Origin: Lasiosphaeria ovina
Lineage: Eukaryota > Ascomycota > Sordariomycetes > Sordariales > Lasiosphaeriaceae
Length of the DNA stretch: 64,000 bases
NCBI GenBank assembly: GCA_033439765.1
Contig: JAULSN010000003.1
Location: 4,464,001-4,528,000 of the forward strand
Direction of reading: 5' to 3'
The notes below the pieces were generated by a model that worked only from the letters and a program-made list of their open reading frames with translations, was not told the DNA's origin and did no database searches. Each line of letters begins with the position of its first letter. Position 1 is the first letter of the stretch. Shown here in pieces: positions 11,838 through 21,613 of the stretch. A program made the translations under genes and the position numbers.

Positions 11838-13472
11838 ATGTCCAGCTCACTCTTGACCATTACCCAGATTGCCAGGTCGACTGATGTGCCCCATCTGGAC
11901 CTCTTAGACGGCTTTGTTCCGGGCCGCCATGGTCAAACTATTGGCCTCGACAACATTATCCACCCTCCGACTCTCAAAGCGACTTCGGGGTCTTCGGCAG
12001 CGCCTTCGAGACCGAGGCCTACCATCACGCCGGCAGTCTTCAGCTATTCCGCAAACAATCCGATTGTCCCTCTCAAGGTCACAGCCACATACAACTTTGG
12101 GGCCGGGGCTCCGGTTGCCGCACACGGCAAGGATGCCGAGTCCACGACGCGCTATTGCTTGGTCGGTACCCAGACTTCCGTCATCTCTGGAGGCCGCAAC
12201 GCGAACTCTCAGGCCGTGACCGACGGCTTTGAAATGATGAGCGACCCCTTTGAGGCCCCGGCCGGGACCGGGATCTCCACCTTTACTGCCGAGCGATTCC
12301 ATGTCACCAACGATGGGCCGAGGCGTCCCGGCTGTCCGTTCAAACTCCACGGCATTCTTTCCTGGAAGCTCGTCTTGGCCGACGGAAGCCACGGCTTGGT
12401 CAAGGAGAGCCATAACCAGCTGACGGTGGAATTCTACTTTACTTTTGGTTCTCGTCACAACTTGCCGTATGAGTACACTAACGAGTTCTTCCTCCCTCTG
12501 AACCGACTGGCATATCCTGCCTATCACGAGGTAAAGGGGAGAGCCTGGGATGCTCTGGAGTCTAGTGTTGTCAGGGGCATCGTAGAGCGGCTGTGGAGGC
12601 GCGGCAGTCGATCCGAGCCTAAGCCCATGTACTACGACGCCCGAATTAATGGCGGCCAGCCGCACATTGTCGAAGGCAAAGTCGTCCACTTGGAGCGATT
12701 CTTTGAGAGAACCACGAAAATGGTAAACTGCTTCGACTTGGCCGCCGTTCTGAAGCTGGCTTTGCTATCTCTAGGCACTCAGGCAGGAAATCCGACGGAA
12801 AACGTAAGCTACCTTACCAGACAAGCTGACAACCATGACCAACTCACATACCGAACAAGGGTACTTTGCTAACCCGGAATCGAACTTGCTCAGTTCATCA
12901 GGGACATCCGAATGGTGGAAACCACACCCTGGGGCTACATCAGGGACGGACCCTGCTTCGGCTTCGAAAAGGGGGAGGCCCACAACTGCAACAACCCGTT
13001 CTGGCTCGACCCGACGGGCAGTGGCCACAGGCCGCCCAAACTCCCCCCATTGCACCCATGGCGCCTGCCGTTTTCATGCCATTGCTACGTGCTCTACAAG
13101 GACACCAGCGGCGTTGAGCGTGCACTAGATGCCTGCCACGCTCTCTCCAACGGTAGAGATCCAGCAAACAACAACAGGTACAGGCCCGTCACCTTGGTCG
13201 ACGGTCGATTCACCCATCCAGACTTCATTGGCAATATCGATCCCAACGGACCACCCCGACCGTACTTGGCGGCTGCCCGCACCACCAGAGGTAAGTCTCG
13301 TATCATCTCCGGGGGGGGGGGGGGGGGGTCTGGAGACGGAGGCCCTCTTTTTTTTTTTTTTTTTTTTTTTTTCCTTTCTCTGACTTAGCTGCCATCAGAT
13401 TACGTGATTGCAATTCCCCAGGTTACCACAACGGCACCCTTGGTTGGCACTGTCGATGACTGGGACTTCTGA
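11838..13472 (+). CDS. Uncharacterised protein, transglutaminase-like fold suspected
   Basis: Three exons, 11838-12803, 12894-13290 and 13399-13472, give 478 residues. The first intron has a GTAAGC donor and a GCTAAC branch site. The second has a GTAAGT donor and contains G18 and T25 runs. For the last exon I chose the CATCAG acceptor because it yields a normal C terminus ending DDWDF; using the TTAG acceptor 10 nt upstream gives a different short tail. There is no signal peptide. Residues about 50-270 look beta-rich. The C-terminal part carries VNCFDLAAV (C298), then GYI...CNNPF, then FSCHCYVLY (H385) and ALDACHAL (D401). This order and spacing fits the Cys-His-Asp triad of transglutaminase-like enzymes, and resembles fungal hypothetical proteins I remember with NC-D-A, CNNPF and H...DAC blocks. 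The function is inference; protease, transamidase or inactive fold are all possible. Its divergent neighbour is also unassigned. Confidence 0.65.
13311..13372. repeat. G18 and T25 runs inside an intron
   Basis: A run of 18 G (13311-13328) and a run of 25 T (13348-13372) lie within the second intron of the 11838-13472 gene. The T run sits 26 nt upstream of the chosen acceptor, where a polypyrimidine tract would be expected. Confidence 0.9.
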
Positions 13473-15108
13473 GAAGTTTGCACTGGGTTGCTGGACTACC
13501 TAAGGTACCTAGTGGGCGGGAAGGTGAGAATTTGCCGGACGAGTTCTCCACCTAGCCGCAACCGTGGATGAAAGGATCGCGAGATATATGATACGTAATT
13601 AGAGCGTGCTCTTGTTGCCAGGGCATGGTTATTACCTCTGGTAGGTAGACACACGCAGACAGACACGACGGGACTGGAGTCAGAGATGTTTTCTTCCTGT
13701 TACTGTAGAGTTCAGACATGGGAGAGCTGCTTCGACTTTAGACGCTGCTGCACAGGATGCGGCGCACTACCAAATAGATAGATTTAAGTATTAGGTCTCT
13801 GTTCACCCTTATTCCAGACAAAAGCACCTAGACTAGGTACTTGTACAGTTCTGCGAGCTTTTGCGAGCTTTCGAGAGACCCTTACGAGATCGACGCCGTC
13901 ATGTCTCATTCGCATGCCCGGGCAGGCAGACCATGATTTCTCACATCTCGACCACACTCACATGCAACAGACATCACCAGGTGTGCTGGACATTCCGCCC
14001 CAGCGAGACCCTATTATTCAGCTGTTTGAATTCCAGTTCCAGCAGCTCGTCATGTTGTCAGTTGTGGCCTCCCATGTCTAGCATGGCTACCTACCTAGGT
14101 AATGACCAGGTCCCGTCCTCAGTCATCTACCACTTCCTCCCAGCCCTTTGCTGTCTCTCGCAGCTCGCCTTTTCAATTAATCAAGTATATATAGACTCCT
14201 TTACACATAGTTCGCTATGCATCCACCTTCACAGCCGGATCTCAGACCTTGTCAGCCTTTAACCTATCAGCCCACCAAGCCTTGGCATATCCAGCATTTC
14301 TACAATAATAATAGGACACCCGACACTCGCCGCTCGTCGCCGGACAGATCCGATGTCGAGGACCGAGGACCCCATCCGATATGGAATAGACCGCCTAGAT
14401 ATCAATTCCACTCAGCAACCGTCAGCCCCAGAGCTTGGGTTTGAAGGAAGCTCTGAAGCAACTGTGGGGTCGGGAGCGTACAGTCAGTAACCTTTGCCGA
14501 GGTCAGCCTCGGAGCGCGATAGACAAAACCACACCTTACCTGCTAACGTAACCAGGGCACCAACCGGCGGAAAAGGGGAAAAGGGGAAAGGGGAGAAGAT
14601 CAAGAATGAACAAGTTTTCCGACAACCTCAAATGTTTCGATTTTCTCGATGGTAGACAGCAAAAGTCCATTTTCCAGTGACTATCTTATCGTAGACACGG
14701 TGCTTCGAAGACGCAGCAAAACGGCCCAGCAACCTGGAATTGAGCCCATGCCAGAATTAACGACAATCATCCATAAGTTCTCCGCCTCGACATCTAACCG
14801 TCAATGACACCTATAGACCAAAGGTAGGAGAAGGAAACATAGACCGGTGAACGACGGACCCTCTGCCGCGAGGCGTTTAACATGAAAGAAAAAAGTCTTG
14901 CCAAGAAACGGAATACAATCGTGAATATCCCAAACGCGCAAAACGAAAAGGGGTAAAGGGGGAACAGACCATGAACCCACTCCCTAACTCACAACAAAAG
15001 TAATAGAAAGTCCCACCTGCGCCGCCTGGTCCGCCGTCAATCCTCGTATCCGGGGTATTATTATTGTATTAGTGCAATCCATTCACCACAGGGGGACATA
15101 GCCCCCCG
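13473..15108. other. Intergenic region with repeat copy B
   Basis: This convergent region lies between the ends of the 11838 gene and the C2-domain gene. It contains repeat copy B and, toward 14560-15108, A/G-rich low-complexity sequence that probably includes the 3' untranslated region of the C2 gene. I see no coding sequence. Confidence 0.6.
13848..14300 (+). repeat. Dispersed repeat, copy B
   Basis: This is the second copy of the repeat at 8811-9300, in the same orientation, about 5 kb away, with the two unassigned genes between the copies. It has acquired CCTACCTAGGTA-like sequence near 14089-14101 and other indels. No terminal inverted repeat, target duplication or coding frame was recognised. 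Confidence 0.6.
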
Positions 15109-16903
15109 TTAACTGGCAGGCGCAGTCGTCTTGCTTCCCTCGCCATCACGACCGAAATACCCCTTCAACTGGGCAGGATTCTGCAGTACATCAAAAGCAC
15201 GCTCCTTCTTGGTCCGGACAGGCACATCTTCGTCGTGACCATGTTCCAGGTCGCCAAGCCGACTTTCGTCATCGGAGCTGAAGCTGCTGGCAGTCGGGCT
15301 GCGGTTGAGGACCATCTTGACGCGCGGGCCCTCGCGCTTTTTAGCTTCGAGCTGGGCCTTCTTCATTTCAACGAGCTTGTTGTCCGAGCAGTTCATGGCC
15401 ACAACACCGATGCCGGGAAGGTTGCGCTCGAGAAACTCCTTGAGGTCCGGCAACACGGACTTGTCCGGGCGGTAAGTGCCGCTGTCGTTGTCAATGATGA
15501 GCTGGTAGTGGCGCGGGTCTTTTGGTGGAGGGCCTTTAGGAGGTCCACCCGGCAGATCATCGTCGCCCGGATGCGTTGGTTCGCTCGGCTGCGGGCTCTC
15601 GCTCGCGTCGGGGTGGGCGAGACGTCGGATAAAGAACTCACCCGAGCAAGCAATGTATGTTGCCACATCCGAGTGCATGGTGTGCTTGCTCAAGAGGTCG
15701 ATGCCAAACTCCTTTCCGGTCTCGGTGAAGCGTATCATGCCGTCGAGCGTGATGACGTATGTAAACACGCGGCCGCCCTCGTCAAAGTGCACCATCTTGA
15801 GGAACTGCAAAGACGCCTCCTCGCTGCAAGGCTTAAACGAGCCATATTCGGTGCTTGAATCATAGTTGTACACACGACTATGCTGCTTGTGGAGGGCTTT
15901 GTTCAGGATACGGCCTCTAAGGCCGTGCGAAGAGAACATCATGCCAATCACAGGGCGAAACTCGACATAGCGATGGTAGAGCTTGGGCGGCACGGGGCCG
16001 GATAGCTGGATCTCGTTTGCCTGGAAGCTGTAGTTAAGGTGTCAGCATTTCTCGTAGCCGTTGGGCCAGGGGCGAGCCATGTACGTACTCGTATTTTTTG
16101 GTCCCGCCGTCATTCTTGTCACCAGCGGTAGGCGCGCCCTTCTCTGCGTCTTTCTCCTCGTCCTTGTTGACTTTGACCCCGGTCAAACGACCAATCATGG
16201 GACTAAAGTGCCGGATCCAGATTGTCGGCCCCACCGTGTACAGTTGGCCGTGAGGCGGATCGGACCTGCCCAGGACCTCGATGCTGAGATAGAGCCTCGG
16301 GGTCATGGAGACATTGTGGCAGAGGGCGCTGGACACGCCGCTAAGGAGGTAGGCTCGCTTGCTCCCAGAGCGTTTCTTTACGTCCAAGGCACGTTCGCTG
16401 AAGCCCCCCCAGTATTCGTCGACATGGGGCTCCGTGATGGTAACATTGCCGAGGCGGTCGTCGTGGTCGGGCCAGTCTTCGTCGTAGAGCCGGCACTTGA
16501 GGGTAAATCCCGAGGAGGGGACGTTGGCGACAATCCATTCCTCGTCCCACACAGGCTCGGTGGTGGCCCTGAGAGTGCGGGTTCGGCGGGTCAGAGGGGG
16601 ATCTTCCTTATGTCTTGTCGGTGTGTCCGTTGTCAGGGTGGCGTGTATAAAGGGGTCGGCAGCGCTGGTTCGAAGGTCTGCAATGGGGAGGTTCTCTGCC
16701 TTGTGGAACGTGAACTTGACAGTATAGCCAGGCGGGGCGTCGGGCAGGGGCGTCTGGTCGAAGCCGCCCGGGGGCTTCGTCTTGTCCTGGAGCTTTTTCT
16801 TTCGTTCGGCAACCTTTTTCTTCAGGTCGCTAGTGGCAGCCGAGCGCGGCCCGTGGGCGCCGTCTTGGAGCCGCTCAGCATTTTGTTCGGGGAAGGTAGA
16901 CAT
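15109..16903 (-). CDS. C2-domain protein (fungal conserved)
   Basis: Two exons, 16903-16089 and 16027-15109, separated by a 61-nt intron (GTACGT donor, CTACAG acceptor), give 577 residues. After a basic coiled stretch near residues 26-42 comes a C2 domain from about 60 to 200: it begins YTVKFTFHKAENLP, has DPFIHA and WDEEW elements, and an acidic DEDWPDHDDRLG stretch likely to form calcium-binding loops. The C-terminal half contains a conserved block with PPKLYHRYVEFRP and SRVYNYDSSTEYGSF, then Pro-rich and charged tails. There is no signal peptide or membrane helix. C2 domains bind membrane lipids, often with calcium, so a peripheral membrane role is likely. The specific function in fungi is unknown to me. 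Confidence 0.8.
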
Positions 16904-18285
16904 GAAGAGGGGAGGAGAAGCGGGTAGGGGGGTCCGGGGGTCGTGGCGTTGCCAAGACGCGCCTTGTCAGGCGTGAATAAAGGCGATTCGTCGCGAACGA
17001 CGGGAGATGCAACGTCGATCTTTTGGCGAGGCAGCGGAGCAAAAGCGCCTGCAATCGACGCTAAGAAGTCAGTGTCGGTACGAGCCTATCGCACAGGCAG
17101 CAGAGCACAGGGGAACACCTACTGGAAGCACACAGCAGTTCGAAATGATGCTACAACTAGAGAATGGGCAGCCGCGACTAAAGAAAAAAAAACCAGTGGA
17201 CGGTGGAGGTGGAGGTCCGATCAATGCAAGCTTGCCCAAGATTGCTGAAACTAATTGGGCGCTTGTCGCCGGGGTTGGGGAAGGCTCCTCCCAACCACCG
17301 ACAGGAAGATTGTGACGTCATTGGCTTCAATCCGATAGTTCGGTTTCTTGGCCTTGGCAGGGTCCAGCAGTTGGCCAGTGTCTCCGCTTTCCAAGCGCGC
17401 TACCTAACTTGATCAGCAGGGTGGGGTCGCTGGACTGGACCCAATGCGGCAACCCAACAACGGCGCGTTTCTTAAGCACAAATTCCGTTTGCACGATTTG
17501 AAGATTGAAAGAAGCATGTCGGAATATCCAGTTGACTGCTGCAGAAGAGCTCAGCCAGGTCCAACGCTAGGTTGGATCCCTCTAATTAGCGGCGCCTGGA
17601 GAGGCCCTAGGTTCCTCACAGCTCACGCCTCTTAAGATGCCCGACTCCGAGTCCTGAGAGACGCCGTTGTCAATATTTTCGGTTCGTTTGAATATTTCAC
17701 CAGCAGTTCATCTCTTCAGAAAATGATGTCGCGACTTTCTCGAACCCATTCACAGCTTTACGGTATGGGCAGTCCGAAGGCCTAGTGAAGAATTTGACAT
17801 CTCAGTAGCAATACCGATAGTAACCAAAGCTGTCGATAAAGACATGATTCAGTCAGGTATTGAGTCTTGGCAACTATTGTTCAGTGCTGTAGTTTATAAT
17901 CTACGTCATGAATGTTAACCACACCGCCTCGATCTTCAATTTCAAGGTCCCCGGATTGTAAGAGCATGGCCTGAATTGATGGAGTGCTTGCTGGCTACAC
18001 GGGGCTGCCGATATCAAGAATGGTCCAATAATGGAAAGCCATTATAATTGACCAAAATTGGAAAACATTTATTTCGGTGCACGCAGAATATTAGATAGAT
18101 TGGCGGGATTGGCGAGCCTAGGTTGAGCAAGTGTTCAACCCGGGTGAGTAAGGACTGAGCAAGGTCGATGTGCTGATTGCATGACAATGAAACGTCGGGA
18201 TTCGGCAACCGTTTGGAGTCTGCGAAGACGGCGAGACTCGGCCTTGGCGGCAGATCATTTTTAGCAGCGGGTTGCTGACTTGCGC

Positions 18286-18331
18286 CAGGCCCCGCAGACG
18301 GCCATATGCAGGCCCCGCAGACGGCCATGTG
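18286..18331. repeat. 23-bp tandem repeat x 2
   Basis: The unit begins CAGGCCCCGCAGACGGCCAT and ends (A/G)TG. The two copies (18286-18308 and 18309-18331) differ at one base. Confidence 0.85.
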
Positions 18332-18575
18332 CTGAAGTCCTTGACCCTCGATCAAATCCGGCTGGAGCGTCGGGTCGGCTTCTGACTGGCTGGTCGGGAA
18401 TTCCGTGCCTCGCTCACCTCACCCGACTTTTGAGACGCAAGCCGTGGCCGAGGTAACCCACATCACGATGCCGCAATACTATGAAGATGGCTTGGCAATG
18501 CCTGATACTTCGGCATTGTCGACGCAACACCGGCGCCATCCGTGATAACTCCTCAGACATGGACCTCGACTAATT

Positions 18576-18774
18576 TGTATAATATGGCCCTCTCTCGCCG
18601 TTTCCGGATTCCCCTTTGTCTAGTTCCATAGCTTCATTACATTCTCATCTCACTATACTCCTACAGTCCACTAGATAACTCTTGGTTTCTAATTCAATCC
18701 CGTCTCTCACTCAACCTTGTGCTTGATCAGACACATTGGCTTCATTCTCACTTCAACCCAGTCAAGTCCTCACC
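18576..18774 (+). promoter_or_regulatory. Putative promoter and leader of the decarboxylase gene
   Basis: A TATA-like TGTATAATAT lies at 18576-18585, about 190 nt before the ATG. It is followed by a C/T-rich stretch (about 18597-18765) typical of strongly expressed fungal genes. The ATG at 18775 has a CACC context. This is inference from composition and position only. Confidence 0.4.
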
Positions 18775-20930
18775 ATGCCCGAGATTCTCATCGGCGACTA
18801 TCTCTTCCGCCGTCTCAAGGAGATTGGCATCGACACCGTGTTTGGTGTTCCGGGAGGTAAGAATGAATTGAGACTGAAAACTATTTCAAACTCCTCAGAC
18901 TCTAACATTGGCCAGACTTTGAGCTCGCCCTGGTCGACCTCATCCCGCACAACGGCCTCCAGTGGGTCGGCACCCCCAACGAGCTCGTCGGCGCATATGC
19001 GGCCGACGGCTACGCGCGAGTCAAGGGCGCTGCCGCCCTAGTCACCACCTTTGGGCCCGGAGAGCTAAGCGCTCTGTGTGGAATCGGCGGTGCCTACTGC
19101 GAAAACGTGCCCGTCGTCCACATCGTCGGCTACCCAACCATTCCCGCCCAAAAGAGCGGCAAGATTCTCCACCACACCCTGGGAGACGGCAGCTACGAGT
19201 GGGCAGCCCCCTTTCCCCTCCCTTTGAATCTCGTGCCACCGCTGGCGTGCTAACAGACCTGCTCGTCTAGTCACTATGTCAAGATCTCCGGGGAGCTCTC
19301 ATGCGCTACTACAATCTTGAAAGACCCAACCACAGCCGTGGCCGAAATCGACCGGGTCCTGAACGGTACACCTCCAGCCTTCACCCGCTTTTAAATGCGC
19401 CGTGTCCTGATTGTGTGTGTCTTGTAGCCATGCTGTTCCATTCTCAGCCGGCATAGTTAGTTCTCCACACCCCTAGACCCGGGGTCTGATTAACTATAAC
19501 TAACATGCACACACAGCATTGGAGTCTCTGAGGAGGTTGCCTACGCCAAGGTGTCGACCGAGTACCTCGACACGCCGCTCGTGCGCGCGCTGCCGCGCAC
19601 CCCCGCCGAGTCCGAGGCTAAGGTCGTGGCCGAGATCGTCAAGCTCCTCGAGTCGGCCAAGGCGCCGGTTCTCGTCGTCGACGGAGGCGCCGCGAGGCAG
19701 AGCTGGGCCGAGCACGTTAACCCGCTGGTCGACGCCCTCAAGATCCCCGTCTTCGTCACCGTCATGGGCAAGGGCATCGTCAACGAGGAGAGCCCGTACT
19801 ATAAGGGCTACTACGGCGGCGCCGGCTCCAATCCCCCGACCGTCAGGGCCGCTGTCGAACAGGCCGACGCCGTCCTGTGGCTCGGAAACTACCCCTCCGA
19901 CTTAAACACGTAAGCTTCCTGTCTCTTACCTCTCAGGCCAGTACCAGTACCTGGATCCTCTGTTGCTGATGACGCGTGCCACGCCCAGCGGGTTCTTCAC
20001 CGAGATTGCCGACCAGTCGTTCATCGTCGACTTCCAGCGCTTCTCTGTCAAGATCGGAGCGACCAAGTACGACGCGAAAATCAGCCACGTATGCCTGCAT
20101 CTCCTCGCGCACCCACACAGCACGAACCAACTGACACATGACACAGATCCTGCCCAAGCTAGTCGCGGAGTTCCAGTCCCGGCCCCAGCTATCACAGCTC
20201 GCCGTGGCGCCGTTTCCCGCGCCGCACGTCCCACAGCTCGAGAAGATCGAGCAAGACTGGCTGTGGGACCGGCTCTCGACCTTCCTACGAGCAGGCGACC
20301 TGATCATCACAGAGACCGGCACAGCGCAAGCCGGCATCACGGCGACGCGGTTCCCGGCGGGGTCGCTGGGCTGGACGCAGGCCATCTACGGCAGCATCGG
20401 GTACGCGGCGGGGGCGGCGGCGGGGGCCTCGGTAGCCGCCCAGCAGACGGGCAAGTACAAGCGGCTCGTGCTGGTCACGGGCGAGGGCAGCCTGCAGCTG
20501 ACGGTGCAGGCGTTCGCCGTGCTCAGCCGGCTCGGCATCCCGGCCGTCGTGCTCATCCTCAACAATTCCGGGTACACCATCGAGCGCTTCTTCTGCGGCT
20601 GGGACGCTGCGTATAATGATGTCTACCCCTGGGACTACTCGGCCATCTTCAAGGCGCTCGCGCCTGATGTGCCTAACGTCAGGGGGTTCAAGACCACGAC
20701 CGCCGCCGAGCTTGATGCGCTGCTCGCCGACGAAGAGTTTAATTCGGCCACCTATCCCCAGGTATGTCTGACTGGCTGCTCTTGTCCCTGGTATTTTTTG
20801 TTTTGTGGATACTGACGTGGTGATGTCTGTCTTGCAGTGCGTCGACATGGTCATGGACCGCTACGATGCGCCGACGGCTATGAAGACCCTGTTTGAGTTG
20901 AAGGCCAAGAACGCGCAGAAAACCAAGTAA
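18775..20930 (+). CDS. pdc1: Pyruvate decarboxylase-family enzyme (ThDP-dependent)
   Basis: Eight exons (18775-18856, 18916-19198, 19271-19365, 19428-19455, 19517-19909, 19989-20088, 20147-20761, 20838-20930) encode 562 residues, the normal family length. The enzyme decarboxylates a 2-keto acid, classically pyruvate to acetaldehyde and CO2, in the cytosol. The catalytic set is present: D28 (GVPGD), E50 (TPNE), H113/H114 (ILHHTLG), and the GYTIE glutamate after the LNN of the ThDP motif. The diphosphate/metal motif reads GEGS with E440 where yeast Pdc1 has GDGS. The fourth exon is only 28 nt. Pyruvate decarboxylase is the best call; indole- or phenylpyruvate decarboxylase cannot be excluded because substrate-pocket residues were not compared. 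It is transcribed convergently with the transcription factor at 21614. Confidence 0.9.
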
Positions 20931-21613
20931 TTACATGTGTGTCTTTGACCGTTTGCTTGCGTATGGGAGCGTTGGTGTTTCCTGGGTCGGGGGGCGTTTG
21001 GGCTGGGATGTGCTCGATTCAAGGTCGTATAGATTTCTGATGCTTCGTTCAAAAATGCTTTGGCGTCACGGATGGAAACGGAAAATGGTGTGTCTAGATC
21101 GGTATCAGCTTGCAGTTTTTGCGCACTCACTCGGCAACGTGTGTTTAAGCAAGCCAGAGCTGAGATAAAAATAAAAATGCACAACTTGTTCAGATTTGGA
21201 AGTCCTTGCTAGTGAGACAAGTATTCACACGACACCAGCCTTCATGGGCCTGTCATAACCCTCTGAAGGCTATGTGAAACTGAACTGTTTTTTCCGTCTG
21301 GGGGCCGCGATCTTGATCACGAAGAAGCGCTTTCTGACAGTGACTAAGAACTTTTCAACAGCGAGCTACCTCTTTTCCTCCAGCCCTGGTGACGGTCAGG
21401 CACGTCTCGGACCGAAGCAAGAGCTCTCATCCACTGTTGACAGCTTGGAATAAACCGATAACAACAACAACGCCGCTTGGGCCCACCCGACATGCTTAAA
21501 CCGATTCACCTAGACTGTTACTGCGCCGGACAAAACAAAATAGAACCCAAAGCAGACTCCCCCTTAAAATCCCGCAACGGCAAGTCCACCGGCACCACCA
21601 GTGCACAATGCAC
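20931..21613. other. Convergent intergenic region
   Basis: The stretch between the decarboxylase stop and the transcription-factor stop holds only 3' untranslated sequence as far as I can see. An AT-rich GATAAAAATAAAAATG segment lies near 21164-21179. No gene is supported. Confidence 0.6.

Larger units (their letters stand above)
16904..18774. other. Divergent intergenic region
   Basis: This region separates the C2-domain gene (-) from the decarboxylase gene (+) and should hold both promoters. It contains a 23-bp tandem repeat and, next to the decarboxylase start, a TATA-like element and a pyrimidine-rich stretch, listed separately. No gene is supported. Confidence 0.6.

Noticed and set aside
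11904..12689. A 261-codon minus-strand frame
   Set aside because: Antisense to the first exon of the 478-aa gene, Arg-rich and random in composition.
13381..13398. Acceptor at 13389 for the last exon of the 478-aa gene
   Set aside because: It gives a short unrelated tail; the acceptor 10 nt later gives a longer, better composed C terminus, though cDNA would be decisive.
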